The translations under genes and the position numbers were made by a program. 64,000 nt of DNA from CAVSUZ01 sp963795415 (GTDB lineage: Bacteria > Pseudomonadota > Alphaproteobacteria > Acetobacterales > Acetobacteraceae): positions 2,046,001-2,110,000 of the forward strand of contig CAWCHQ010000001.1 of assembly GCA_963795415.1 (NCBI GenBank), read 5' to 3'. The notes beneath the pieces are model-generated. The model saw nothing but the letters and a program-made list of their open reading frames with translations. It had not been told where the DNA came from and did not search any database. Shown here piece after piece: positions 46,428 to 55,432 of this stretch (the first letter of the stretch is position 1; each line of letters begins with the position of its first letter).

Positions 46428-47462
46428 TTAGTGCGACGTGTTTGCGGTGAGCCACTCGGATAATCCGGGATTTTCGAATACTTCCGGATTGACAACGGCC
46501 TTCGGCCGGTCGCCGTGGAGGGCCGCGACGATACCGTGCAACGCACTCTCGGCAAGGCCGGAGAAGCACTGGTCGGTCCAGCACAAAGCGTGCGGCGTGA
46601 CGATGGTGTTGTCCATCGAGAGCAGTGGGTTTTGCGGATCGACCGGCTCGGTTTCGAACACATCGATTCCAGCACCCGCGATGCGGCCGCGTTGCAACGC
46701 CGCGATCAGCGCCTTCTCGTCCACGATGGGGCCACGCGCCATGTTGATGAGGTAGGCGGATGGTTTCATCAGTTCCAGCTCACGCGCGCCGATCAGGTGG
46801 CGAGTTTCCTTGTTCAACATGCACATGACCACGACGAGGTCGGATTCGCGCAAGAGCGTGTCGAGAGGAACCGGCGTGGCACCCAGAGCGCGGATAGTCT
46901 CCGGATCGACATATGGATCATCCGCCAGCATGCGCACGCCGAACACGGGAGCAAGGCGCATGATCTCGCAGCCGATATTGCCGGCGCCAATGATGCCGAG
47001 CGTGCGGCCGATCAGGCCGGTGCCCATGTGGCCGAGCTTTTCGCCCCAATGGCCAGCGCGGGTGAGCTGGTCCTTGATGCGGAGTTTTCCAGAAAGTGCG
47101 AGCATGTAGGTGATGGCGGCCACCGCGACGGGGCGACGCACGCCGTCCGGCTGGATCGTCAGGATGACGCCGTGTTGCGTGCAGGCCGGCACGTCCACCG
47201 AATCATATCCCACGCCATGCCGCGCGATCATGCGGGTGCGTCCGTTGCCCTGGGCGAAGCTGTCGCGCGTGACCAGCGGGCCGTTGATGTAAAGCGCGTC
47301 GTAGCGCGCCAGATGGACGGGCGTTATCTGTGTTGTTTGCTCGGGAAAGTACTCCCATTCCAGCTCGGGGCGGTCGAGGAGCTTCAAGGGCGCGGTGCCG
47401 AAGCTTGGTTCGCCGTTGGCGTCCAGCACATCGCGCGTGATGCCGATTCGGAAGCGTGCCAT
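46428..47462 (-). CDS. D-2-hydroxyacid dehydrogenase, NAD-binding
   Basis: A 344-residue enzyme of the PGDH/GyaR group. The Rossmann motif is LGIIGAGNIGCEIMRLA, the catalytic Arg lies in NMARGPIVDEKALIAAL, the Glu in GIDVFETEPV and the His in IVTPHALCWT. The last motif departs from the usual THxAW/G (PHALCW). It reduces or oxidises a 2-hydroxy acid using NAD(H). Only 4 bp separate it from the aldolase stop upstream, so the two likely act in sequence on the imported substrate. Confidence 0.88.
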   Translation of the reverse strand: MARFRIGITRDVLDANGEPSFGTAPLKLLDRPELEWEYFPEQTTQITPVHLARYDALYINGPLVTRDSFAQGNGRTRMIARHGVGYDSVDVPACTQHGVILTIQPDGVRRPVAVAAITYMLALSGKLRIKDQLTRAGHWGEKLGHMGTGLIGRTLGIIGAGNIGCEIMRLAPVFGVRMLADDPYVDPETIRALGATPVPLDTLLRESDLVVVMCMLNKETRHLIGARELELMKPSAYLINMARGPIVDEKALIAALQRGRIAGAGIDVFETEPVDPQNPLLSMDNTIVTPHALCWTDQCFSGLAESALHGIVAALHGDRPKAVVNPEVFENPGLSEWLTANTSH

Positions 47463-47466
47463 CGGG

Positions 47467-48246
47467 TCAGCCCCTGGCTGCTTCTTTTAGCACTGACAGG
47501 CCGCGGGAGAGGCTTTGCTGATAGAGCGTGTGCTCGGGGCCGATCGCCATCATGCGGAAGCCCTTGGCGAAGTAATCGCGCGCCCAGGCATCGTCCATCG
47601 CCATGAATCCGGCGATTTTGTTGTTGCGGCGCGCGGCGGCGATGATCGCGTCCACCGCCTTCAGGTAATCCTGATGCTGGAACTGGCCGGGGATGCCCAT
47701 GAAGTTCGTCAAATCGAAATGGCCGAGCCAGACCACATCGACGCCGTCAATAGCGGCGATATCATCGACCGCAGCAACGCCCTTCGGCGTTTCGATCTGT
47801 AGGATCACCTGGGTGCGCGCCAGGATCGTTTTAATCTTATCGGCGACCGAACCGCCCAGATAGTCGTCATGCGCCATGCCGAATCCGGCACCGCGAACGC
47901 CGCCGGGCGGGTAGCGCGTTGCGGCGACGATCTCTCGCGCCTGGGCGGCGGACTCGACCATGGGCACCATGATGCCCATCGCGCCCGCATCAAGGACGCG
48001 GGCGATGAAGTGGTATTGTCCGGACGGCACGCGGACCAGCGGGACGATCTCGATGCCGCGGCACCAGGCCATCTGCTGCTTGATCGTGTCGATGCCGGCA
48101 CCGCTGTGCTCCATATCGTAAAGCAGAAACTCCGCGCCGGCGGCCCGGACGATCTGTGCCAGGCCGGGGGTGAAGAATTCGAAGGCCATCGCGCCGAACG
48201 CCGGCTCGCCACGCGCCAGCTTCTGCTTCACCGGATTGTCGCGCAT
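47467..48246 (-). CDS. HpcH/HpaI family class II aldolase
   Basis: A 259-residue TIM-barrel aldolase with FEFFTPGLAQIVRAAGAEF, YDMEHSGAGID, IMVPMVESAAQAREIV, VILQIETPKGVAAV and WLGHFDLTNFMGIPG. These provide the metal-binding Glu and Asp of the HpaI/GarL/RhmA group, which cleaves 2-keto-3-deoxy acids to pyruvate and an aldehyde. It is the first gene of the six-gene minus-strand operon that ends in the lactonase-like gene. Its promoter should lie just upstream of 48246. Confidence 0.9.
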   Translation of the reverse strand: MRDNPVKQKLARGEPAFGAMAFEFFTPGLAQIVRAAGAEFLLYDMEHSGAGIDTIKQQMAWCRGIEIVPLVRVPSGQYHFIARVLDAGAMGIMVPMVESAAQAREIVAATRYPPGGVRGAGFGMAHDDYLGGSVADKIKTILARTQVILQIETPKGVAAVDDIAAIDGVDVVWLGHFDLTNFMGIPGQFQHQDYLKAVDAIIAAARRNNKIAGFMAMDDAWARDYFAKGFRMMAIGPEHTLYQQSLSRGLSVLKEAARG

Positions 48247-48376
48247 GCCCGTTTCCTTATGCGTCTTGTGGGGGGAGGCTGAGGAACTGCGCCGGGGCGC
48301 ATGGCTCAGCTTTCGCCGGGGTTATCCAATCACGCGGGCGGAGGCGGCGTCAATTCGGCGGGGTCGGCGGGCAAGT

Positions 48377-48545
48377 TCATTGCACCATCGACCGAAGCTC
48401 CTTGGTGCGTTGCTTCGTCAGCCACGCGCGCAGCCCGTCAACATTGATGCCGGGATACTTCACCGCCGCGAAACGCAACCCAAGCGTCCCGGTAGTGAAG
48501 CCAGCCGCGCTGCGAGATGAAGCCTCGCTTTCATCGAACCTCCCG
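48377..48545 (-). pseudogene. C-terminal remnant of an unknown protein
   Basis: On the minus strand a frame reads DYSGRFDESEASS, GFTTGTLGLRFAAVKYPGI, then NVDGLRAWLTKQRTKEL and a TGA at 48377-48379. It has no start and lies inside the 320-bp gap between the aldolase and the Sel1 gene. The sequence looks like real protein (a YPGI beta turn followed by a basic amphipathic helix), but I do not recognise it. Apart from this the gap holds nothing visible. Confidence 0.3.
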
Positions 48546-48568
48546 CTGTAGTCGGGTGCCAGGAGAAG

Positions 48569-49516
48569 CTATAGCTGGTTCGCAAGCGCGGCAAGGTTAT
48601 TAAAGAACTGGTAGGCGACTGGGGAGTCGCAGCCGTGCCTCTCGCAAAACAGTTGTGCGTCCTCTTTCGCGTTGCTCAGCTTTGCGATCACGCGATTATC
48701 GAATCCCATGCCTGCGTCCAAGCCGGACTGGGCAGCCGCCCCGAAGTCGCCCGGCCGATAGTTCCGGTTAGCACCTGCGAGCGCGCTAAACATCCCGGCG
48801 ACCATGCCGGTCTGGGCAGCCATGTAGAACTTTGCGTAGGTCTGATCCGTCATCACCCTGCTACAATCCGGTGTATCATGGAACCGGTCCAGGAAGGTAA
48901 ACCAATAGACGGCCTGGCTTCGGATGCTCGCGACAGAGAGTCGGCCATCGTAGAGGGCCTGGAACACCTGCGGACTTGAGTAACCATCGCTCAAGAAGAC
49001 GAAGAGGCGAAATGCGTTCTGGGCGGCGTTCACGCCACCTGCCTCTGCCTTTTGCAGCAATTTCTGGGCGACATCGTTGTCCTTCGGAACGCCGTGGCCA
49101 TACCCGTAATTCACCCCGAGGTTGTAGAACGCCGCGGCGTAACCGGCGGCTGCGGCTTGCAGATAACTGGCGTTTGCGCTGGAGTAGTCCTGGCCTGTCT
49201 CCTGTGCTCTGCCCAGTTGGAACTTAAACCTCGGCGTGTTTGGAAATTTGGCGATGGCGCGTTCGCACTCCTGTTGGGCCAGGCGAGGCACGATCTTATC
49301 CATCTGAACGCCGCTAGCCATTCTGTTCGGATCGTATGGACTGGCGGCCTGTTGATCGCAGCTATTCGGAGTGTCTGCACCAGCATCCTGCTTGGGAGTG
49401 GTTGTAGGATTTATCTCTGCCAATATCTGCGCAAGTGAGGGCTGGGGCCGTGCGCTCTCCTTGAGTTGTGACTGATTGGGTTGTGACTGGGCGACCCGAG
49501 AGGCCGCAACTGCCAA
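48569..49516 (-). CDS. Sel1-like repeat protein
   Basis: A 315-residue protein. The first 65 residues are Gln/Pro-rich and disordered; then come helical repeats of Sel1 type: FKFQLGRAQETGQDYSSAN, YNLGVNYGYGHGVPKDNDVA and KLLQKAEAGGVNAAQNA. Cysteines toward the end (residues about 220 and 288-293) could form disulfides. Sel1 repeats are protein-binding scaffolds. The TTG at 49516 is an uncertain start: no signal peptide is seen, and the frame lies only 18 bp after the lipoprotein stop, suggesting coupled expression. Confidence 0.65.
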   Translation of the reverse strand: MAVAASRVAQSQPNQSQLKESARPQPSLAQILAEINPTTTPKQDAGADTPNSCDQQAASPYDPNRMASGVQMDKIVPRLAQQECERAIAKFPNTPRFKFQLGRAQETGQDYSSANASYLQAAAAGYAAAFYNLGVNYGYGHGVPKDNDVAQKLLQKAEAGGVNAAQNAFRLFVFLSDGYSSPQVFQALYDGRLSVASIRSQAVYWFTFLDRFHDTPDCSRVMTDQTYAKFYMAAQTGMVAGMFSALAGANRNYRPGDFGAAAQSGLDAGMGFDNRVIAKLSNAKEDAQLFCERHGCDSPVAYQFFNNLAALANQL

Positions 49517-49534
49517 TTCGTAATCCGCCTGGAG

Positions 49535-50098
49535 CTAACTCATTTGTTCCGGGGTCGAGGCAACCTGGTACCGCAGGACGGCTGCGTCGGCCATGTGCCG
49601 GGAAAGCACCCGCAGCCCATCGTACAATTGGTCGCGGGTGGCGAACGAGATGATCCCCGCTGCTTCGGTGAAGGATACACCAGCGTCTTTGAGGGCGGCT
49701 AAAATTTGTGGCCCTTTTGAAGCGTCCGGGACATATGCTGTCAGGATTCCGTTTTCGAGCGTCATCAGACCGTAGTATATTTTGGATCCCATGATCAACT
49801 GTGCTGCGTAAAGACGGGCAGCGGAGTCCCACATCCGGACTGTCAATATGAGGTCGCCGCCCTTTCCGGACGCCGTGTAGGAGAGGCCGGATTGCTTGAA
49901 GTCGATGAAATCACCCGCGCCGTCTCGATCGACGATAAGCTTTCCTGCTCCGTCAATTGAAGCGAGCCGGAACGTCGCGGGGAGCGGTGTGTCGCCGGCA
50001 TCGAGAAGGGGTTTATCGGACGTGAAACACCCTGAGACAAGAAGCAGCGTGAGTATCGCCAATCGCGACATCAGCCAACGGATCTGCTTCCGGCTCAT
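49535..50098 (-). CDS. Putative lipoprotein
   Basis: A 187-residue protein with an N-terminal lipoprotein signal: basic MSRKQIRWLMSR, hydrophobic LAILTLLLVSG and lipobox VSGC at residues 21-24. The mature part is a mixed beta domain (FIDFKQSGLSYTASGKG, DGLRVLSRHM) with no known motif. It probably sits on the periplasmic face of a membrane. It forms a two-gene unit with the Sel1-like gene, which suggests a joint envelope role. Confidence 0.65.
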   Translation of the reverse strand: MSRKQIRWLMSRLAILTLLLVSGCFTSDKPLLDAGDTPLPATFRLASIDGAGKLIVDRDGAGDFIDFKQSGLSYTASGKGGDLILTVRMWDSAARLYAAQLIMGSKIYYGLMTLENGILTAYVPDASKGPQILAALKDAGVSFTEAAGIISFATRDQLYDGLRVLSRHMADAAVLRYQVASTPEQMS

Positions 50099-50269
50099 GG
50101 CATGGAATCCTTTGTTTCGCTAACCCCACCTTCGTCTTTAAGCAAACATAGCAGACATTTGTTCCATTATACTGGAAAGGAATAGCTGTGCAAGGAATGC
50201 CTTCATTGATTTTATGGGCCGATGGATGCAGGCGGCCCGGATCAAGCCGGGGTCGAGCCCGGATCAAGC

Positions 50270-50345
50270 CCAGGCCCGGGATTGCTTCGTCCAGCCGCTT
50301 TCGCTGCTCGAAACCGGCTGTTCCTCGCAATGACAGGGAAACGTG
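50270..50345. repeat. Dispersed repeat with ATTGCTTCGTC / CTCGCAATGAC ends
   Basis: Between the lipoprotein and the AbgB-like gene a stretch reads GGGATTGCTTCGTC, then CTCGCAATGACAGGGAAACG. It shares its ends with the element inside the PPOX gene at 60832-60935 (GGGATTGCTC, then CGCCATGACGGGAAACG). The type is a common alphaproteobacterial extragenic repeat. Confidence 0.6.
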
Positions 50346-50355
50346 CGGATCGATG

Positions 50356-51948
50356 TCAGTGTCCCGGCGCTGCCGGTATCGTCCATTCCTCGCCGCGTGG
50401 GGTCGCGACGTATTCAGGCCAGCGGTAATGGATGGGGGCGGCGAAGTCCTTCGGCAGCAGAGGCGCGACCCACTTCGTCCCGCCGATCCCTCCTCCGGTT
50501 CGTTCGCGAAATTCGGCCTGCGCCTTTTCCAACCAGGCGGGTTCGCTCAGCAGATCGATGATGCTGAGAGCGATTACGCGCGCGGCGATGCTCCACATCG
50601 GATCGATGCAGGCGGGCGTGCCGCCCATTGCAAAGCGCGTCCATTCGGGGATGGGCGTGCCGGGCGGCGCCGCGATCAGGGGTCGCGCGACGTAAAGGCG
50701 GACGGTCGGCGCGTGCCAGCTGTACTCAACGTAGTCGTCGGCGCCGAAATGCATCTGCCAGGACGGAAGCTGGGCGCGAAAGGCAGCTTCGGCTTCCTGC
50801 GGCGGCATCAGGCGTTCGAGATCGGGAGGGAAAGGGTTCTCCATCGGTTCGATGCCGAGGTTCCTTTGTATTTCGCGTGCGAACGCGCGGGCCGGTTCGG
50901 TGAATTTCGGCGGTCCGACCTGCTCGAAATTGCGATGGGTCAGTTCGGCCATTGCGTGATTAGGCAGCCCGACCCGCGTCCTGGTGATCCAGGCGCTTTG
51001 CAAAGTGCAGTGGGTCATGGCGGCGCAGTGTTCGGCGTTGCGGTCCAGCACGCGCATGACGCTCCCGCACATCTCCAGGCTCGGAGCACGGATCGCGTAC
51101 TGGATCTGGCCGATATTGGGCGCGAGGTTGTCGGCGGTGGCCTGGCCGGCGATGGGAATGAACTCGTTCAAGCTCCAGCTGCCGCGGTGTGGCAACATTG
51201 CTTCCTTCATGTATTTGCTGGAGGTGTACATCAGGCAGACGGCGTCGATCGCGCCGGGCGCACGCGCCGAGGCGTGCGGGTGCGCCAAGCCGCCCGCGCC
51301 GGTGCTGGTGTTCCACGCCTCTGGCTCGTTGCACTCGAAAGTGTAGATGCGGCTCCAGTAGGCGCTGCATGACGTGTCCCACATCACCCCGTTGGTGAGA
51401 TTGGGGAAGGAATGCGGGTGGAAGCTGAACGCGGCGTCGAGATCGTCGTAGTAGCCGTGGGCAGCGTGCACCGGCTTGGAGCCGCAGATTTTCTCGGCGG
51501 GTTCGCCGAAGAATTTCAGCCGGCCGGAGATGTTGTGGCGCTGCATGACGTGCTTCGCGGCGAGGAATCCGGCAAAGCTGCCCATGCCAAGCGCCGAGTG
51601 CGGATCGGTATGGCCGGCGGCATAGCGGCTGACGGCATCCCGCGGCTTACGATACGGAACCGCGGCCTGAGACCGGCCGGGGACCGCATCGTATTCGGCG
51701 AAACCACCGATTGTCGGTCCACTGCCGTTGGACCAGGTGGCGCAAAAGGCGGTGGGCATGCCGGCGGAGCCTTCCTCGACGGTGAAGCCTTCTTGCCGCA
51801 AGCGATCCACGTACCAGCGCGCGGAGCGGTATTCGCGCCAGGACGGTTCGTGGAAGTTCCAGAGGGTGAGGTGGTCGGCGGAAAGCGCCGCGTGATGTTC
51901 ACTGAGGAAATCGAGAGCGGAGTGCTTGGGCTCGGTCAGGTTCGTCAT
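50356..51948 (-). CDS. M20-family amidohydrolase, AbgB-like
   Basis: A 530-residue peptidase with the start at 51948 (MTNLTEPKHSALDFLSEHH); the longer frame upstream is made of a repeat remnant. Marks: PSWREYRSARWYVDRL, GFAEYDAVPG, GHTDPHSALG with metal-binding His/Asp, FFGEPAEKICGSK, AAFSFHPHSF and GGTPACIDPMW. The nearest named group is subunit B of p-aminobenzoyl-glutamate hydrolase, which frees p-aminobenzoate; other members cleave indole-acetyl-amino acids. The start codon lies directly against a copy of the MarR-GNAT gene tail, so its natural promoter may have been displaced. Confidence 0.8.
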   Translation of the reverse strand: MTNLTEPKHSALDFLSEHHAALSADHLTLWNFHEPSWREYRSARWYVDRLRQEGFTVEEGSAGMPTAFCATWSNGSGPTIGGFAEYDAVPGRSQAAVPYRKPRDAVSRYAAGHTDPHSALGMGSFAGFLAAKHVMQRHNISGRLKFFGEPAEKICGSKPVHAAHGYYDDLDAAFSFHPHSFPNLTNGVMWDTSCSAYWSRIYTFECNEPEAWNTSTGAGGLAHPHASARAPGAIDAVCLMYTSSKYMKEAMLPHRGSWSLNEFIPIAGQATADNLAPNIGQIQYAIRAPSLEMCGSVMRVLDRNAEHCAAMTHCTLQSAWITRTRVGLPNHAMAELTHRNFEQVGPPKFTEPARAFAREIQRNLGIEPMENPFPPDLERLMPPQEAEAAFRAQLPSWQMHFGADDYVEYSWHAPTVRLYVARPLIAAPPGTPIPEWTRFAMGGTPACIDPMWSIAARVIALSIIDLLSEPAWLEKAQAEFRERTGGGIGGTKWVAPLLPKDFAAPIHYRWPEYVATPRGEEWTIPAAPGH

Positions 51949-52075
51949 TTCAACTGCAACTCCCAGTTTTCGCCACCAGTTCGCCCCGGCTCTAGCCGGC
52001 CTCGCGCGCAAAGCGTACGCATTCATCCATCAGCAGCCCCCCGATGCCCAGTCCCCCGATGCCCAGCCCCCGTGC
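51948..52075 (-). pseudogene. Duplicated tail of the MarR-GNAT gene
   Basis: TTCAACTGCAACTCCCAG and the following bases match the 3' end of the MarR-GNAT gene at 55439 onward. After an internal deletion equal to about 55467-55574 the match resumes (GTAGCCGGCCTCGCGCGC-like), to about 52075. The minus-strand reading GLGIGGLLMDECVRFA mirrors the acetyltransferase acetyl-CoA loop GLGIGRRLVDECLRFA. A 15-bp tandem duplication (CCCCGATGCCCAG twice) is specific to this copy. It is a decayed partial paralogue. Confidence 0.7.
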
Positions 52076-52187
52076 CTCCCCAGCCTGTGCGGCGGCTGCG
52101 CGGCGGCATCAGTGGAAATCCCGGGCTGCATTACGTATATGTCGCATTGCGAGGCATACAGGGCCGGGGCTGCAGAAGAGGCGAAAC

Positions 52188-53994
52188 GTGAAGCAAGGCG
52201 ATGTGCCCAAGCCGGGCGCACAAACGGTCGCCCGCGCCCTGAGGGAGGAGATCAAGCATCTCGGGGATTTCACGACGGGTCCCCGGGTTCTGGTGATTGC
52301 GGCGATCGCGGTGGTGGTTGGCACCGCTGGCGTTATTTGCGGTGTCTTACTGCTCCGGCTCATTCGCCTGGTCACCAATATCGCCTATTTCGGCGCGTTC
52401 AGCCTCGCCAACCTGAAAATCGGCAATTCTCCGCTGGGCGCCGCGGCCATTGTGGTTCCGGTGATCGGTTCGCTGATCGTCGGGCTGATGGCGCGCTACG
52501 GGACCGAAAAAATCCGCGGCCACGGCATCCCGGAGGCGATCGAGGCCATTCTGCTCGGGCGCAGCCGGCTCGATGTCAAGGTTGCGATCCTGAAGCCGCT
52601 GTCCTCGGCGATTCGCGATCGGCACCGGCGGGCCGTTCGGCGCGGAAGGCCCGATTATTATGACCGGCGGCGCCATCGGCTCGTTGATCGCACAAGTGCT
52701 GCCGACCAGCGACGCCGAGCGAAAGGCGCTGCTGGTCGCAGGCGCGGCGGCCGGCATGACGACCGTGTTCGGCACACCGATCGCCTCCATCATGCTGGCT
52801 GTTGAACTGCTGCTGTTCGAATGGACCCCGCGCAGCTTTGTGCCGGTCGCGGCGGCCGCAATCGTTGCGGATGTGGAGCGAAACTGGCTCGCTCTGCCCT
52901 CGCCACTGTTCCCGTTCGCGGGCGGCATGGCGACTTCGTGGCTGGGGCTGGGGTGCTGGATCCTCATGGGACTGCTCTCCGGCTTGCTTTCCGGCGTGCT
53001 GACGCAGCTCGTTTATGCCTGCGAAGATCGCTTCATGAAGCTGCCGATCCACTGGATGTGGTGGCCGATGATCGGCGGGCTGGTGGTTGGCATCGGCGGC
53101 CTGATCGACCCGCGGGCCCTTTCGGTTGGCTACGACAACATCGCGTTGATGCTGCAGGGCGGCATTGGACCGGCAAGTGCCCTACACCTGCTGGTGGTGA
53201 AGGCGATCATCTGGGCGGTGGCGCTCGGCTCGGGAACGTCGGGCGGCGTACTGGCGCCACTCCTGATAATGGGGGGTTGCCTGGGCGCGGCTCTGGCGCA
53301 CATCCTCCCGGCGGCGAGTTCAGGCTTCTGGCCGTTGCTCGCGATGTGCGCAACCATGGGCGGCACCATGCGGTCACCGCTGACCGCCACCTTCTTCGCC
53401 GTCGAGCTGACCGGCAACACGCATGTGCTGTTGCCGCTGGTGACCGCCTGCGTCACCGCGCATGTCGTGACGGTGCTGTTGCTGCGACGCTCGATTCTGA
53501 CTGAGAAAGTGGCCCGTCGCGGACATCACCTGGCACGCGAATATCACGTTGATCCATTCACTCTCACGCGTGTCGGCGACGTGATGATGACCGAGGTGGA
53601 GACGCTGCCGGATAGCATGACCTTGCACCAACTCGCAGCCTTTCTGACGAACCCGGACACCAAGCACCCAAGCTTTCCTATCGTGGACACAGAGCGTCAC
53701 GTGCTGGGCATTGTTGACCCACCGACGGTGCTGCGTTGGCGGCGCGCAGGCCGGGGCCGCCAAACACCGGCACGCGAGTTGCTTGCAAATACGCGGCCCA
53801 CAGTGGCGTTTCCGGACGAGTATCTGGATGGACTGGTGGATCGGATGATGAACGCGAACGTTGCGCACCTGCCGGTGATTTCGCGCGAGGACACGCGGCT
53901 GGTTGGCTATATCGGGTGGAAAGATCTGCTGCGGGTCCGCGCTAGGTTGCAGGCGGAAGAACGCCAGCGTGTCGTGCTCTATCGCGTGCGTTGA
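52188..53994 (+). pseudogene. ClC-type chloride channel/antiporter with CBS domains, single frameshift
   Basis: Starts at a GTG at 52188 (MKQGDVPKPGAQTVAR). The first frame gives membrane helices and GHGIPE, the first selectivity motif. An extra T near 52612 shifts the frame; removing it restores SAIAIGTGGPFGAEGPI, the second motif. The second frame continues to 53994 with the third motif GSGTSGGVLAPLL, then two CBS domains (DVMMTEVETLPDSMTL, then VAHLPVISREDTRLVGY). The family moves chloride across the membrane, often exchanged for protons, and helps in acid resistance. The lesion is a single homopolymer indel and could be an error. Confidence 0.8.
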
Positions 53995-54009
53995 GGTGCT
54001 TTGTCCGTG

Positions 54010-54119
54010 CTAGAGCAGATCGCGCTTGCCTGGAAACGCCTTGCGTTTCCAGGCGCGCGTGAATTTGCTCTAGAACAATGAAGTCCGAGCGTTTCAGGCT
54101 GATACCGTCAGCCTGAAAC
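54010..54119. repeat. Dispersed double-hairpin element, copy 1
   Basis: An outer pair CTAGAGCA (54010-54017) / TGCTCTAG (54066-54073) encloses a perfect 12-bp stem GCCTGGAAACGC (54028-54039) / GCGTTTCCAGGC (54043-54054). A second perfect stem GTTTCAGGCTGA (54091-54102) / TCAGCCTGAAAC (54108-54119) follows. A degenerate copy lies in opposite orientation at 63767-63868. It sits between the ClC gene and the IS630 element. Confidence 0.75.
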
Positions 54120-54126
54120 TGCTTGT

Positions 54127-55309
54127 CTTATACCAGCCGGCTGACGCGCCGGCTCTAATTTCCGCTTGCCGCGGCTCGATGCGGTAGGATTCCTGATTTG
54201 CCGGGCCCCATTGGGAGGATGGCAGTGACGGTGAAGATCACCCGGCTGGAGCACAGCCCGCAGGATTTGCGGGCGATTGCGGCGCGGGAAAGCGATGCCC
54301 GGCCGGCTCGCCGTCTGCTGGCGATCGTCCTGGTTCTGGAAGATCGCCCGCGCGGCGAAGCAGCGCAGAGCTGCGGGATGGATCGGCAGACCCTGCGTGA
54401 GTGGGTGATCCGCTACAACGAGCGTGGTGTGGCGGGGCTGTCGGACCTGTCACATGCGGGGGGACCTTCGGCCAAGCTCACCGACGAGGAGAAAGCCGTG
54501 CTGGCACGCTGGGTTCGTGAGGGACCTGACCCCGCCGAGCATGGCGTTGTGCGCTGGCGGCTATGCGATCTCAGGCAACTCATCCTGGCGCGCTTCTTTG
54601 TGCTGCTGGACGAGCGCAGCATCAGCCGCATCCTGAAGCAGCTGGGCTTCAGCCATATTTCGGTGCGTCCACGGCACCCGCAGGCGGATGCCGCGGCACA
54701 GGAGGCGCATAAAAAAACTTCGCCCCGTTGGTCGCGGCCGCGATCCCGCCGGCCGCCGCCGATAAGCCGATTGAGTTATGGTGGCAGGACGAGACAAGGA
54801 TCGGTCAGCAGGGCAGCCTGACCTACGTTTGGGGTGAGCGGGGCAGCCGGCCCCGGGCTCCGCGCGATCAGCGTTACAGTTGGGCCTATCTGTTCGGCGC
54901 AGTCTGCCCGGACCGAGCGACCGGCGCTGCCCTGGTGCTCCCCTTCGCCAACCTCCAGGCCATGAACCTACATTTGCAGGAGATCAGCACCCAGGTGGCG
55001 CCCGGTGCCCATGCCGTGCTGATCCTTGATGGCGGCGGATGGCACAGGCCAGGCGGCAGGCTCAAGCTCCCGGGCAACATCAGCCTGCTGTTTCTTCCGC
55101 CATACTCCCCCGAGTTGAACCCGGTGGAGAACATCTGGCAGTTCCTGCGCCAGAACTCGCTCGCCAACCGGATCTTCGAGACCTACGAGGCTATCATCGA
55201 CGCCTGCTGTAAGGCATGGAACCAGTTGATCGCCGCGCCCGAACGCATCCGCTCAATCGCCACCCGCGAGTATGCCAAAACGGTCATCGCGTGAGTTGGC
55301 TGGTATGAG
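54127..55309. mobile_element. IS630-family insertion sequence, apparently complete
   Basis: Terminal inverted repeats CTTATACCAGCC (54127-54138) and GGCTGGTATGAG (55298-55309) match at 11 of 12 positions. The roughly 1.18-kb element holds one transposase coded in two frames. Its left end abuts the double-hairpin repeat. IS630 elements insert at TA; the exact target duplication was not resolved. Confidence 0.8.
54198..55294 (+). CDS. IS630 transposase made by -1 frameshifting at A7
   Basis: OrfA (54198-54821) supplies the helix-turn-helix half: RLLAIVLVLEDRPRGEAAQS, DRQTLREWVIRYNERGVAGL, and ILKQLGFSHISVRP. OrfB, open to 55294, carries the DDE core: ELWWQDETRIGQQG, HAVLILDGGGWHRPG and YSPELNPVENIWQFLRQ. 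The frames cross at AAAAAAA (54711-54717) in the phase needed for a -1 slip on A AAA AAA, so the full transposase (about 365 residues) is a frameshift product, as in several IS630 members. All catalytic residues are present, so the element may be active. Confidence 0.82.
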
Positions 55310-55432
55310 AAGTGCCAGCCGGTTCACACGGAGAGCCACCGAGGATCTCACGGAGAACCACGGAGCAATTACATTCCCGAACTGCCAACGCGCCTTTTCA
55401 GCCGAAGCTTCTCAAAGCTCGGCAGCATAGTT

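Noticed and set aside
46515..47606. Long plus-strand ORF of 363 codons
   Set aside because: It is antisense to the 2-hydroxyacid dehydrogenase and aldolase genes and has no recognisable motif; high GC leaves such frames open.
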